Source of the DNA: Azospirillum thermophilum
GTDB lineage: Bacteria > Pseudomonadota > Alphaproteobacteria > Azospirillales > Azospirillaceae
DNA: 64,000 bases
Reading direction: 5' to 3'
Assembly (NCBI RefSeq): GCF_003130795.1
Contig: NZ_CP029356.1
Span: 394,501 to 458,500 of the forward strand
Position 1 is the first letter of the stretch, and each line of letters opens with the position of its first letter. Below the pieces are notes generated by a model. The model made no database searches. It was not told where the DNA came from and saw only the letters and a list, made by a program, of their open reading frames with translations. This document shows positions 30,086 through 42,121 of this stretch, in pieces. The position numbers and the translations under genes are program-made.

Positions 30086-30225
30086 CCCCGGCGCTGCCCC
30101 CGCGCCGATCCCCGCGCTCACAGGGCCGACGATCGGCCCGGCGCATTGTCCGGCATCGTTCCCGCTTGCCTCGAAATCGAAGGACTGCTACGCCCGCAGG
30201 ACAGGCTTCACCACGCACGGTCCCC

Positions 30226-31095
30226 ATGCCGGTCGAGTATTATCTCAACATCGCCGCCTCAGGGCTGCTGACGGGCCTCGTCTATGGCCTCGCGGCGCTG
30301 GGGCTGTCGGTGATCTTCGGCGTCGTGCGGGTGGTGAATTTCGCCCATGGCGAGATGATGGTCGCCGGCATGTACGGCGCCGTGCTGCTGGCGGCCTATC
30401 TCGGGCTCGATCCGCTGCTGTCGGCGCCGGTCATGGCGGCCGTGCTGTTCGCCGCCGGCTGGCTGCTGCAGCGCGGGCTGGTCAACCGCTTCGTCGAGCA
30501 GCCGGAGCACATGCAGTTCATCCTGCTGCTGGGCATCGCCACCATCATCCTGAACGCCATGCTGATGCTGTTCGGACCGGACTCGCGGTCGGTGCAGGTG
30601 CCCTACGGCTTCGACACGGTGGAGATCGGGCCGCTGCTGCTCGACGCCGTGCGGCTGCGCGCCGGGGCGGCGGCGATCCTGGTGGCGGCGGCGCTGTTCG
30701 CCTTCTTCCGCTTCAGCCGGACGGGCAAGGCGATCCGCGCCTGCGCCGACAATCCGCTCGGCGCACGCGTCGTCGGGCTGGACATGGACGGGCTCTATGC
30801 CCTGACCTTCGGGATCGGCGCCGGGACGGTGGGAATCGCCGGGGCGCTGATGACCCTGCTGGTCGACGCCCGGCCGCAGCTTTCGCCGGAATACACGCTG
30901 CTCAGCTTCATCATCGTCATCATCGGCGGCCTGGGCAGCCTGCCCGGCGCGCTGCTGGGCGGCGTGCTGATCGGCGTGTCGGAGGCGCTGGCCGGCTTCC
31001 TGCTGACGCCGTCGCTGAAGTCGCTGTTCAGCTACGGCGTGCTGATCGTCGTTCTGCTCCTGCGTCCGCAGGGCCTGCTGGGGAAACGGTCTTGA
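30226..31095 (+). CDS. livH: Branched-chain amino acid ABC transporter permease LivH
   Basis: 289 residues from MPVEYYLNIAASGLLTGLVYG. Around eight membrane helices are seen, with the family motifs GLSVIFGVVRVVNFAHGEMM, GKAIRACADNPLGARVVGLD (the cytosolic loop that meets the ATPases) and ILLRPQGLLGKR at the end. It forms the channel with LivM. The last bases overlap the livM TTG start. Earlier in-frame starts exist (30166) but lack family-like text. Confidence 0.92.
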   Translation: MPVEYYLNIAASGLLTGLVYGLAALGLSVIFGVVRVVNFAHGEMMVAGMYGAVLLAAYLGLDPLLSAPVMAAVLFAAGWLLQRGLVNRFVEQPEHMQFILLLGIATIILNAMLMLFGPDSRSVQVPYGFDTVEIGPLLLDAVRLRAGAAAILVAAALFAFFRFSRTGKAIRACADNPLGARVVGLDMDGLYALTFGIGAGTVGIAGALMTLLVDARPQLSPEYTLLSFIIVIIGGLGSLPGALLGGVLIGVSEALAGFLLTPSLKSLFSYGVLIVVLLLRPQGLLGKRS

Positions 31096-32077
31096 CGGCA
31101 CGCGGCATGATCCTCCTCGCCCTGTTCGCGGTCCTGCTGCTGGGCGCCCCGCTGGTCGCCGACCGCTATGTGCTGTCGGTGCTGACCACGGTGCTGTGGT
31201 TCGCCTATGTCGGGCAGGCGTGGAACGTGATGATGGGCTTTTCCGGCCTGCTGTCGCTGGGCCACGCGCTCTATGTCGGGCTCGGCGCCTATGTCAGCGC
31301 CGCGCTGTTCGTCCATTTCGGCATCGGACCGTGGGCCGGCCTGTGGCTGTCCATGCTGGCGGCGGTGGCGGCCGGCTGCTTCCTCGGCTTCCTCGGCTTC
31401 CGCTTCGGGGTGAAGGGCGTGCATTTCGCCCTGCTGACCATCGCCTTCGCCGAGGTGGCGCGCATCGGCTTCGACCATATCCAGTGGCTGGGCGGCTCCG
31501 GCGGCTTCTTCCTGCCGGTGACGGCGGGGGAGAGCGATCCGCTGAACCTGCGCGGCTCGCCGCTGCTGTTCTACTACGTCATCCTCGGGCTGGTGGCCGG
31601 CGCGCTGGTCCTGTCGCGGATCCTGCTGCACAGCCGCCTGGGCTACCAGTGGCTGGCGGTGCGCGAGGAGCCGGAGGCGGCGGAGGCGTCGGGTGTCGAC
31701 CTGTTCCGCGCCCGCATCACGGCGGTGGCGGTCTCCTCGGCGCTGACGGCGCTGGGCGGGGTGTTCCAGGCCTTCTACTTCAACAACCTGTTCCCGGAGC
31801 AGGTCTTCTCCATGGGCCGCTCCATCGAGATCATCCTGCCGGCCATCGTCGGCGGCATCGGCACGCTGATCGGCCCGATCCTCGGCGCCTTCATCCTGAC
31901 CCCGCTGGGCGAGGGCTGACCTTCGTGATCGAGGCGACCGGCGTCGACCTGCCGGGCATGAAGCAGCTTTTCTACGGCATCGCGCTGGTGGCCATCATCG
32001 TCTTCCGGCCGGACGGCGTGTGGCCCTGGGTGGCGCGCCGGCTGCGGCTGGTGCGCCAGCCGGGGGAGGAGGCGTGA
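31092..32077 (+). CDS. livM: Branched-chain amino acid ABC transporter permease LivM (one frame break)
   Basis: Reconstructed as 328 residues with one base restored near 31910-31918. Motifs are AYVGQAWNVMMGFSGLLSLGHA, VGLGAYVSA, KGVHFALLTIAFAEV, WLAVREEPEAAEASGVD and VGGIGTLIGPILGAF. In the literal sequence a stop follows ILTPLGEG, while the next frame continues with FVIEATGVDLPGMKQLFYG and IIVFRPDGVWPW, the normal LivM end. The TTG at 31092 overlaps the livH stop and has GGGGAAA five bases upstream; the ATG at 31107 is the alternative. The stop overlaps the livG ATG. Confidence 0.88.
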
Positions 32078-32801
32078 TGGCCGCGCTTCTCGAGGTCGCC
32101 GGCCTGTCCAAGCGGTTCCGCGGGCTGAAGGCGGTGTCCGAGGTCAGCTTCCTGGTGCCGGAGGGCAGGATCGTCGCGCTGATCGGGCCGAACGGCGCCG
32201 GCAAGACGACCACCTTCAACCTGATCGCCGGCGTCTATCCGGCCGACGAGGGGCGGGTGACGCTGCAGGGCCGGCCGCTGACCGGGCTGAAGCCCAACCA
32301 GATCTGCGCCGCCGGCATCGGCCGCACCTTCCAGATCGTCAAGCCCTTCGGCCAGCTCTCGGTCGAGGACAATGTGGTGGTCGGGGCGCTGGCCCGGGAG
32401 CGTTCGGTGGAGGCCGCCCGCCGCCTCGCCCGCGCGGTGCTGGAGCGGCTGGGCCTCGCCGATCAGGCGGCCCGGCCGGCGCGCAGCCTGACCCTGCCCG
32501 ACCGCAAGCGGCTGGAGGTCGCCCGCGCCCTGGCGACCCGGCCGACCCTGCTGCTGCTGGACGAGGTGCTGGCCGGGCTGCGCCCGACCGAGGTCGACCG
32601 CATGGTCGAGGTGCTGCGCGACCTCAACCGCCGCGAGGGGCTGACCATCCTGATGATCGAGCATGTCATGCGCGCCGTGATGGCGCTGTCCGACCAGGTG
32701 GTCGTGCTGGACCATGGCGAGAAGATCGCCGACGGCGCCCCGGCCGACGTCGTCGCCGACCCGCGGGTGGTCGAGAGCTATCTGGGGCGGAGGAGGGGTG
32801 A
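32077..32801 (+). CDS. livG: Branched-chain amino acid ABC transporter ATPase LivG (frame break at its stop)
   Basis: Reconstructed as 241 residues ending in SYLGRRRG. It has Walker A GPNGAGKT, the LivG-type KPNQICAAGIGRTFQIVKPF, LPDRKRLEVARALA in place of the usual LSGGQQ signature, Walker B LLLLDEVLAGL and H-loop IEH. The signature motif is degenerate (LTLPDRK), as is often so in this subgroup. One G seems missing from the run at 32791-32798. Without it the frame runs on to 33213 antisense to rodA, producing a His/Asp-rich tail that is not protein-like. ATG overlaps the livM stop. Confidence 0.87.
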
Positions 32802-32808
32802 CCCCTCC
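32792..32808. terminator. Hairpin between livG and rodA
   Basis: A GGAGGGG-TGA-CCCCTCC stem-loop lies at the end of livG, with the expected livG stop codon as its loop, 16 bases before the converging rodA stop. No T-run follows. It may end or stabilise one or both transcripts. Confidence 0.35.
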
Positions 32809-32823
32809 CCGGCCCGGGGCAGG

Positions 32824-33993
32824 CTAGACGTCGGTCACGCCGCTCTTCGGGATGCGGATCTCGCGGTGGACGGACATGCTGAGCAGCAGCCCGACGCCCA
32901 CCATCAGCGTCATCATCGCCGATCCGCCGTAGGACACCAGCGGCAGCGGGATGCCGACCACCGGGATCATGCCCATGACCATGGCGACGTTGACGAAGAC
33001 GTAGAGGAAGAACTGCGTCGTCATGCCGACCGCCACCAGTCGGGCGAACTGGCTGCGGCAGCTCAGCGCGATCACGATGCCGTAGATGAACAGCATGAGG
33101 TAGAGGCCGAGCAGGATCAGCGCTCCGGCCATGCCGAACTCCTCCGCCAGCACGACGAAGATGAAGTCGGTGTGCTTCTCCGGCAGGAACATGAGCTGGC
33201 TCTGCGACCCTGACATGAAGCCCTTGCCGAACAGCCCGCCGGAGCCGAGCGCGATCTTCGACTGCAGGATGTTGTAGCCGGCGCCGAGCGGATCGGTCTC
33301 CGGGTCGAGGAAGGTATAGACGCGCTGCTTCTGGTAGTCGTGGAGGAACTCCCAGGCGATGGGGATGGCGCCGAGGCCGCCGCCGATCACCAGCAGGAAC
33401 TTCCAGATGCGCACCCCCGCGGCGAAGAAGACCGCGCCGCTGCCCATGATCAGCAGCAGAGAGGTACCGAGGTTCGGCTGCATCAGCACGAAGGCGACCG
33501 GCACGAAGACCAGCAGCAGCGGCGGGATCAGCAGCAGCGGCCGGCCGATCTGGTCCAGCGTGATGCCGTGGAAATAGCGGGCGAGCGCCAGCGTCAGCGC
33601 CGGCTTCATCAGCTCCGACGGCTGGAGCTGGAAGAACCCGAGGTCGATCCAGCGCTGGGCGCCCATGCCGATGCGGCCCATCATCTCCACCGCGATCAGC
33701 AGGCACAGCACGATCACGTAGATGATGTAGGCCGACCGCATCAGGTGCCGGACGTCGATCAGCGCGATGCCCAGCATCAGCACCAGCCCGGGAATGGCGC
33801 GGACGAGCTGCGGCTGCGCCCAGGGCTTCCAGTGGCCGCCGGCCGCCGAGAACAGCAGGGCGACGCCGATCCCGGTGATCGTGCAGATCAGCAGGACCAG
33901 CCCCCAGTTGATCAGCCGGAACTTGGTGCCGAGCGTCAGTTCGGGACCGCGCGGGGCCAGCCCGACCGATCCGCCGTTGGAAAGGACCGCCAC
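32824..33993 (-). CDS. rodA: Rod-shape peptidoglycan polymerase RodA (SEDS family)
   Basis: 389 residues with about ten membrane helices. SEDS motifs: WIDLGFFQLQPSELMKPALTL, VLMQPNLGTSLLL, YQKQRVYTFLDPETDPLGAGYNI, SKIALGSGGLFGKGF, LPEKHTDFIFVVLAEEFG and PLPLVSYGGSAMM. The KHTDFIF and GGLFGKG forms are those of RodA as opposed to FtsW. It polymerises glycan strands during elongation with PBP2. The usual neighbour mrdA (PBP2) is not upstream; folB is, 159 bases away. Confidence 0.93.
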   Translation of the reverse strand: MAVLSNGGSVGLAPRGPELTLGTKFRLINWGLVLLICTITGIGVALLFSAAGGHWKPWAQPQLVRAIPGLVLMLGIALIDVRHLMRSAYIIYVIVLCLLIAVEMMGRIGMGAQRWIDLGFFQLQPSELMKPALTLALARYFHGITLDQIGRPLLLIPPLLLVFVPVAFVLMQPNLGTSLLLIMGSGAVFFAAGVRIWKFLLVIGGGLGAIPIAWEFLHDYQKQRVYTFLDPETDPLGAGYNILQSKIALGSGGLFGKGFMSGSQSQLMFLPEKHTDFIFVVLAEEFGMAGALILLGLYLMLFIYGIVIALSCRSQFARLVAVGMTTQFFLYVFVNVAMVMGMIPVVGIPLPLVSYGGSAMMTLMVGVGLLLSMSVHREIRIPKSGVTDV

Positions 33994-34152
33994 CTTGAAG
34001 CCTGCGTCGGTTTATGCGATGCGGGGATGCGGGCCGGATACTGCCTCAAGAGCCGCCGCGCGGTAAAGCGGCGGACCCGGCGGGCCGCGAAAAGCCACAT
34101 GACGGCCGCGACCGGCGGCCGCAATCGGCCGGCCGGGTCTGCGGTCCGGCGA

Positions 34153-34536
34153 TCAGATCCGGGCGCGTTCGATCTCGACGCCGACGCTGGCGGCGTCGGG
34201 GAAGACGTCCAGCTTCTCCACCCGCACGCGGGCGCTGCGCACGCGGGCATCGGCCAGGCAGCGTTCGGCGATGCGCTCGGCCAGCGTCTCGATCAGGGTG
34301 ACGTGGCCCTGGCCGACCACCGCCTTGACCGCGGCGGCCATATCCTCCCCCGTCACGCCCGGCGCGATCACGTCGAGGTCGAGGTTCAGCCGGATGCGCT
34401 GCGGCTTCAGCCGCTCGTGGGCATAGACGCCGATCAGCGCGTCCATCACCAGATCACGCACGAAACAACGGGAAGACAGCGCCGCCGATGCCGCACGCGG
34501 CACCGGAGCGGTAACGGTCGCGAAGAGCTTGTTCAT
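34153..34536 (-). CDS. folB: Dihydroneopterin aldolase
   Basis: 127 residues of the T-fold family. LSSRCFVRDLVMDALIGVYAHERLKPQRIRLNLDLDV shows the N-terminal IGVxxxER-type motif, and LIETLAERIAERCLAD holds the conserved ETLAE. It converts dihydroneopterin to 6-hydroxymethyl-dihydropterin in folate synthesis. I use the ATG at 34536 (MNKLFATV) in preference to the GTG at 34554. No other folate gene is nearby. Confidence 0.82.
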   Translation of the reverse strand: MNKLFATVTAPVPRAASAALSSRCFVRDLVMDALIGVYAHERLKPQRIRLNLDLDVIAPGVTGEDMAAAVKAVVGQGHVTLIETLAERIAERCLADARVRSARVRVEKLDVFPDAASVGVEIERARI

Positions 34537-34610
34537 GGCGCACAGCCCTAACACGGCACCGCTGCGCTGCCAACTGCGCAGACCTCAACCCTGCCCCGGT
34601 GAGGCTGCGC

Positions 34611-34637
34611 AAAAAAGCCGCCGTCCGGAGGCCGGCC
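34611..34637 (-). terminator. Probable rho-independent terminator after ccrM
   Basis: Read on the minus strand, a GC-rich imperfect stem (about GCCGGCC...GGCGGC, with a bulge) is followed by TTTTTT, three bases beyond the ccrM stop at 34640. It would separate ccrM from folB. Confidence 0.5.
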
Positions 34638-34639
34638 GA

Positions 34640-36506
<1,867 letters not shown>

Positions 36507-36541
36507 GGATCGTCTTGCGGGTGGGGCTGCGGATGGAGCGG

Positions 36542-37285
36542 TCAGCGGGGGGCGGCGAGCTGTTCCACATAGTGGCGGGCCAGCGCCTGCAGGATTTTTG
36601 GCATCGCGGCCATGGCGCTGGCAAAGCTTTCCTTGCGGATGATCTCGCAGACCGTCTGCTCCTCCGCCGTCGCGGTGGCGGCGCGCGGCCGGTCGGTCAG
36701 CAGGGCGAGTTCCCCGAAGATGCGGCCGGGACCGAGCAGGCCGAGGTCGCGCGATCCCGTTCCGTCGTCGCGCCGGATGGCGACGCGGCCGGACTGGATC
36801 AGATAGGCGGCGGTCGCCGCATCGTCCTGGCGGAAGAAGACATGGCCGGGCCGGAAGCTCCGCCGCTCCACCACCGTCTGGAAGGAGGTGGCGGTGTTGA
36901 ATTCGGGCCCGCCCTCCTGCCGTTCCGGCTGGGGCAGGCCGTAGCTGCGCCGGATGGCGGCGATCAGGCTTTCCAGCAGGTAGCGGGCGAGCGGCGGACA
37001 TTTCTCCAGCTGGGCGCGGAAGGCCTCGCGCGTCAGCTCCCGCGCATGCACGTCGGTGACCGCGCGGACCGAGGCGCTGCGCACCCCGTCGTCGATCAGC
37101 GCCATCTCGCCGACGATGGAGTTGGGGCCGAGCGTGCCGATCCGCTTCAGCCCGTCCGGCCGTTCCAGCAGCACCTCCAGCTCGCCCTCCTCGACCAGCC
37201 AGGCGCGGTCGCCGTGCCGGCCCTGGTGGACGAGCACCAGCCCGGCGGGGATGCGGACGACGGGGGCGGCGCGGGAGGCGGGCAT
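36542..37285 (-). CDS. Protein with two cyclic nucleotide-binding-like domains
   Basis: 247 residues. Two cNMP-binding/CAP-type beta-rolls in tandem: the first has [33 protein letters not shown]; the second has [36 protein letters not shown]. The phosphate-binding GE-x-A-L and R-[ST]-A parts are present in both. No helix-turn-helix, kinase or channel segment is seen, so it may be a free regulatory subunit. The ligand could be cAMP, cGMP or none. It lies 35 bases upstream of rnhB. Confidence 0.8.
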   Translation of the reverse strand: MPASRAAPVVRIPAGLVLVHQGRHGDRAWLVEEGELEVLLERPDGLKRIGTLGPNSIVGEMALIDDGVRSASVRAVTDVHARELTREAFRAQLEKCPPLARYLLESLIAAIRRSYGLPQPERQEGGPEFNTATSFQTVVERRSFRPGHVFFRQDDAATAAYLIQSGRVAIRRDDGTGSRDLGLLGPGRIFGELALLTDRPRAATATAEEQTVCEIIRKESFASAMAAMPKILQALARHYVEQLAAPR

Positions 37286-37501
37286 GGCGGCGGCTCGGGA
37301 ACGGGTGCGCGGCAGCCTTGATCTGCGCGGTTCCCGGCCACGATAGCCGCGATTCCTTACCGAACCGATAGCGGCCTTGAGAGCGCCGGGCTGCTGCGCT
37401 ATGCATTGCGCCCCGCGAAACGACCCATGCCCGGCGGCGTCCCCGGCAGTGCCCCTGCCGGGAGGAGCCCTGCCCGGCGCCGCCAACCAGAGGCCCGACC
37501 C

Positions 37502-38002
<501 letters not shown>

Positions 38003-38215
38003 CCGGGGGCCGGGTCATGCACGCAATCCCCCGGGTCGCCCGGGGGAGCGCCGGCGGGCGCGGGGCCTTCGCGGGCGCCGCGGAAAATTCATCGTGTCTT
38101 TTGTAGCCCGGCGCGCAATCTCAATTGAAAAAAGCGGCGGATCGGATCATCTTCGGTGTGCCGGCCCGTCCCATGTCGGGGCGACGGCGTTATCACGACA
38201 GATGAGACCTCACGT
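38003..38215 (+). promoter_or_regulatory. Leader region of the cold-shock gene
   Basis: 213 bases with a GC-rich first part and then an A/T-rich stretch (CAATCTCAATTGAAAAAAGC at about 38120) before the ATG at 38216. Long leaders that fold differently at low temperature are known for cspA genes, so this may be a regulatory leader. I see no strong ribosome site; no gene is present. Confidence 0.35.
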
Positions 38216-38797
38216 ATGTTCGACCGTCCGCAGCGCAACAACGCCTTCCGCGCTCCCGAGATCACCCAGCGCAACATCCGGGCCACGGTGAAGTGGTTCA
38301 ACAGCACCAAGGGCTTCGGCTTTGTGACGCCGGAAGACGGCTCGCCGGATGCCTTCCTCCACTCCACCGTCCTGCAGTTCAGCGGACACGACAGCCTGGC
38401 GGAAGGGGCGACCATCACGTGCGACCTGTCGCGCGGCCCGAAGGGCCCGCAGGTGGCTGTCATCCACAGCGTCGACACCTCGACCGCTGCTCCGTCCCGT
38501 CCGGCGCGCGCCCCGCGCAGCGACTTCGGCGGCGGCGGCGGCTACGGCGGTGGGTTCGGCGGCGGCTACGGCAATGACGCCGGCGGCGAGACGGTCGAAG
38601 GCACCGTGAAGTGGTTCAACGTCACCAAGGGCTTCGGCTTCATCGCTCCGGACGGCGGCGGGAAGGACATCTTCGTCCACATCCGCGCCCTGGAGCGCTC
38701 GGGCCTCGCCGGCCTGGAGGACAATGCCCGCGTGAACGTGACCACCCGCCAGGGTGCCAAGGGTCCGGAAGCGCAGCGCGTCGAACTGCTGGACTGA
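38216..38797 (+). CDS. Double cold-shock-domain protein
   Basis: 193 residues with two CSDs separated by a Gly-rich linker. Domain 1 (about 20-85) has [19 protein letters not shown] and DAFLHSTV; domain 2 (about 122-190) has [19 protein letters not shown] and [14 protein letters not shown]. Both keep the RNP1 (KGFGF) and RNP2 (FxH) nucleic-acid motifs. Two-domain Csps are a hallmark of alphaproteobacteria and act as RNA chaperones in cold or stationary phase. Start [15 protein letters not shown] is chosen over the longer frame from 38156. A strong terminator follows. Confidence 0.93.
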   Translation: MFDRPQRNNAFRAPEITQRNIRATVKWFNSTKGFGFVTPEDGSPDAFLHSTVLQFSGHDSLAEGATITCDLSRGPKGPQVAVIHSVDTSTAAPSRPARAPRSDFGGGGGYGGGFGGGYGNDAGGETVEGTVKWFNVTKGFGFIAPDGGGKDIFVHIRALERSGLAGLEDNARVNVTTRQGAKGPEAQRVELLD

Positions 38798-38854
38798 GAT
38801 CGGACCGGCCGCCGCGCCACCGGCGCGGCGGTTCAGGCCCGCTCGAAGGACAAG

Positions 38855-38886
38855 AAAACCCCCGCTCCACTGGAGCGGGGGTTTTT
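38855..38886 (+). terminator. Rho-independent terminator after the cold-shock gene
   Basis: A 10-bp perfect stem CCCCCGCTCC/GGAGCGGGGG with an ACT loop, preceded by AAAA and followed by TTTTT. The flanking A and T runs make it usable from both sides, fitting the converging RND transporter gene. Confidence 0.93.
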
Positions 38887-38931
38887 CATTATCCGGACCT
38901 TCATTGTCCGGACCTTCGTTGTCCGGACATT
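38887..38931. repeat. Three 15-bp tandem repeats with a palindromic core
   Basis: Three head-to-tail copies of C(A/G)TT(A/G)TCCGGAC(C/A)TT lie at 38887-38901, 38902-38916 and 38917-38931, directly after the terminator and 40 bases before the RND gene stop. Each copy holds TCCGGA, and the last two hold the 8-base palindrome GTCCGGAC. Purpose unknown. Confidence 0.85.
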
Positions 38932-38971
38932 CCCCCGCCTGCCGGCCGGTGCGGCTTGCGGACGACTCTGC

Positions 38972-41900
38972 TCAGTCCCCCATCATCGGGCGGGGCAGGG
39001 TGGCGGAGTCGTGGCCGACGGGCTGCGCCTGCCGCTCCGGCGCCTTCACGCGGAACCAGGCGGCGTAGAGGGCGGGGAGGAAGAAGATGGTCAGCACCGT
39101 GGCGCCGGCCAGCCCCCCCATGATGGCGACCGCCATGGGACCCCAGAAGACGCTCTGCGCCAGCGGGATCATGGCGAGGATGGCGGCGGCGGCGGTCAGG
39201 CAGATGGGCCGGGCGCGGCGCACGGTCGCCTCGATGATGCCGTGCCAGCGGGTGGCGCCGCCGCGCACGTCCTGCTCGATCTGGTCCACCAGGATGACCG
39301 AGTTGCGCATGATGATGCCGGCCAGCGCGATGACGCCGAGCATCGCCACGAAACCGAAGGGCAGGTTGAACAGCAGGAGCGAGGCTGTCACCCCGATCAG
39401 CCCGAGCGGTGCCGTCAGCAGCACCATGGCGACGCGCGAGAAGCTGTGGAGCTGGATCATCAGCGTCGCGACCATGATCAGCAGCATCACCGGCAGCATG
39501 GCGTTGATCGAGCCCTGGCCCTTGGCGCTCTCCTCGATGGCGCCGCCCATGGCGATGGAATAGCCGGTGGGCAGGGTGGCGCGCAGCGCGTTGAGCTGTC
39601 CGTTGAGCTGGCTGCTGACCACCGGGGCCTGGATGCCGCCGGTGACGTCGCCCTTGACCGTCATGGTGGTCATGCGGCCGCGCCGCCACAGCACGGGCTC
39701 CTCCAGCTCGTAGCGGATGCCGGCGACCTGGGAGAGCGGGACGGCGGTGCCGCGGCCGGTGCGGACGCTGAGCTCGCCCAGCCGCGAGAGGTCCAGCCGC
39801 TCGTCCGGCGTCGTGCGCAGGACGACGCCGATCAGTTCGGTTCCCTCGCGGTACTGGGTGATCGGCATGCCGTTCAGCAGGAGCTGCAGCGCGTTGGACA
39901 AATCCTGCTTGGAGATGCCCAGCGCCCGCGCCTTGGCGGTGTCGACCTCCAGCCGGACGCGCTTGGACAGCTCGTCCCAGTCGAGATGGACGTTCGCCAT
40001 GTTGGGGTGGCCGCGCATGGTGTCGCGCACCTGATAGGCGATCCTGCGGATGGTCGCCGGATCCTCGCCGGTCACGCGGAACTGCACCGGATAGCCGACC
40101 GGCGGCCCGTTCTCCAGCCGGCTGACGCGGACGCGGGCGGCCGGGAAGTCGCTTTCCAGCCGCGGCTCCAGCGCGCGGATCAGGTGCTCGCGCTCCTCCA
40201 GCCCCTTGGTCATCACGACGAACTGCGCGAAGTTGGAGGTCTGGAGCTGCTGGTCGAGCGGCAGGTAGAAGCGCGGCGTGCCGCCGCCGGTGTAGGCGGC
40301 CCAGTAATCGACGTTGGGGTCGCCGGACAGCATCGTCTCCAGCTTCCGCACCTCGGCCAGCGTCGCCTCGAAGGAGGAGCCCTCGGCCAGCCGGATGTCC
40401 ACCAGCAGCTCCGGCCGGCTGGCGGAGGGGAAGAACTGCTGCTGCACGAAGCCGAAGCCGACCAGCGAGGCGATGAAGGCGGCGACCGTCACGCCGATGG
40501 TGACCCAGCGGGCGCGCACGCAGGCCTCCACCATCCGGCGCAGCAGGCGGTAGCCGCGGGTGTTGTAGATGTCGAGCTCGTGCCCTTCCTCGACGACATG
40601 CTTGGGCTTCGGCAGCAGCAGGTAGCCGAGATAGGGGGTGAAGATCACCGCCACCACCCAGGACAGCAGCAGCGACAGCCCGACCACCCAGAAGATGGCG
40701 TTGGTGTATTCGCCGGCCGCCGACTGGGCGAGCCCGACCGGCACGAAGCCTGCGGCGGTGACGATGGTGCCGCTCAGCATCGGGAAGGCGGTGGAGGTGT
40801 AGGCGAAGGCGCCCGCCTTCATGCGGTCCCAGCCCTGTTCCATCTTCACCACCATCATCTCGACCGCGATGATGGCGTCGTCCACCAGCAGGCCGAGCGC
40901 GATGATCAGTGCGCCGAGCGAGATGCGGTGCAGGTCGATGTGGAGGAGCTGCATGGCGACCAGCGTCATCGCCAGCACCAGCGGGACCGCCAGCGCGACC
41001 ACGATGCCGGTCCGCCAGCCCAGGCTGACGAGGCTGACCAGGATGACGATGGCCAGCGCCTCGGCCAGCGACTTCATGAACTCGCCGACCGAATGGTCCA
41101 CCACGGTCGGCTGGTCGGCGATCTGCGCCATCTCCAGCCCGGCCGGCAGCTCGGCGCGGATGGCCGCCATCGCCTCGTGGAGCTGCTCGCCGAGTCGCAG
41201 GACGTTGCCGCCCTTCGCCATGACGACGCCGAGCCCGAGGGCATCCTGCCCCTTGTAGCGCAGGGTGTAGCGGCGCGGCTCGACATAGCCGCGCTTCACG
41301 TCGGCCACGTCGCCGATGGTCAGCAGGCGCCCGCCGGTCTCCACCGGGATGGCGCGCACCGCCTCCGCCGTCTCCAGCCCCATGTCGACGCGGACGAAGA
41401 CCCGCTGCGAACCGGTGTCGACGTCGCCCGAGGCGGCGATGGCGTTCTCGCGCTGCAGGGCCTGGATCACCGAATCGACCGACAGGCCGAAGCTGGCCAG
41501 CCGCTGGCTGGAGATCTCGACATAGACCTTCTCGTCCTGCGGGGCGATCAGGTCGACCTTCTCGACGCCGGGCAGGCGCAGCAGCCGGGCGCGCACGTCC
41601 TCCGCCACCTTCTTGAGCTGGGCGGGGGTGAAGTCGGCACCCATGAAGGCGTAGATCGCCGAATAGACGTCGCCGAACTCGTCGTTGAAGAAGGGACCGA
41701 GCACGCCTTCCGGCAGGGTGTAGCGGATGTCGCCGACCTTCTTGCGCGCCTGGTACCACAGGTCGGCGACCATGCGCGGCGGCGTGTAGTCCTTGAGCTG
41801 CAGGAAGATCACCGATTCGCCGGGCCTGGAATAGCTGCGGGCGAAGTCGTAGTAGGGGACCTCCTCCAGCTTCTTCTCGATCCGGTCGGTGACGTACTGC

Positions 41901-42121
41901 TCCACCTCGCGGGCGGTGGCGCCCGGCCATTCGGTGCGGATCGTCATGACCTTGAAGGTGAAGGACGGATCCTCCGCCCGGCCGAGGTTCCGGTAGGCGA
42001 GCACGCCGGCGAGCACGCTCGCCAGGATCAGGAAGAGCACGAGCGTGCGGTGGTGCAGCGCCCAGGCGGACAGGTTGCCGCGCGAGACGGCGCCGGGCGG
42101 GGGGCTGTGCGGCTGGCTCAT
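38972..42121 (-). CDS. RND-family efflux transporter, inner-membrane pump subunit
   Basis: 1049 residues from the ATG at 42121, which overlaps the stop of the adaptor gene as ATGA. Twelve helices are expected, with two large periplasmic loops. The first helix is LVLFLILASVLAGVLAY; other motifs are TEWPGATAREVEQYVTDRIEKKL, the helix-4 region LGLLVDDAIIAVEMMVVKME with the proton-relay acids Asp-Asp, FPMLSGTIVTAAGFVPVG, and GIIMRNSVILVDQIEQD near the end. It is close to the AcrB/HAE-1 group. It uses the proton gradient to expel hydrophobic compounds through an outer-membrane channel, but no tolC-like gene is in the window. Confidence 0.92.
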   Translation of the reverse strand: MSQPHSPPPGAVSRGNLSAWALHHRTLVLFLILASVLAGVLAYRNLGRAEDPSFTFKVMTIRTEWPGATAREVEQYVTDRIEKKLEEVPYYDFARSYSRPGESVIFLQLKDYTPPRMVADLWYQARKKVGDIRYTLPEGVLGPFFNDEFGDVYSAIYAFMGADFTPAQLKKVAEDVRARLLRLPGVEKVDLIAPQDEKVYVEISSQRLASFGLSVDSVIQALQRENAIAASGDVDTGSQRVFVRVDMGLETAEAVRAIPVETGGRLLTIGDVADVKRGYVEPRRYTLRYKGQDALGLGVVMAKGGNVLRLGEQLHEAMAAIRAELPAGLEMAQIADQPTVVDHSVGEFMKSLAEALAIVILVSLVSLGWRTGIVVALAVPLVLAMTLVAMQLLHIDLHRISLGALIIALGLLVDDAIIAVEMMVVKMEQGWDRMKAGAFAYTSTAFPMLSGTIVTAAGFVPVGLAQSAAGEYTNAIFWVVGLSLLLSWVVAVIFTPYLGYLLLPKPKHVVEEGHELDIYNTRGYRLLRRMVEACVRARWVTIGVTVAAFIASLVGFGFVQQQFFPSASRPELLVDIRLAEGSSFEATLAEVRKLETMLSGDPNVDYWAAYTGGGTPRFYLPLDQQLQTSNFAQFVVMTKGLEEREHLIRALEPRLESDFPAARVRVSRLENGPPVGYPVQFRVTGEDPATIRRIAYQVRDTMRGHPNMANVHLDWDELSKRVRLEVDTAKARALGISKQDLSNALQLLLNGMPITQYREGTELIGVVLRTTPDERLDLSRLGELSVRTGRGTAVPLSQVAGIRYELEEPVLWRRGRMTTMTVKGDVTGGIQAPVVSSQLNGQLNALRATLPTGYSIAMGGAIEESAKGQGSINAMLPVMLLIMVATLMIQLHSFSRVAMVLLTAPLGLIGVTASLLLFNLPFGFVAMLGVIALAGIIMRNSVILVDQIEQDVRGGATRWHGIIEATVRRARPICLTAAAAILAMIPLAQSVFWGPMAVAIMGGLAGATVLTIFFLPALYAAWFRVKAPERQAQPVGHDSATLPRPMMGD

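Noticed and set aside
32802..33213. An extended C-terminus of LivG.
   Set aside because: The extra text is His/Asp/Gln-rich and antisense to rodA. A single restored G puts a stop right after SYLGRRRG.
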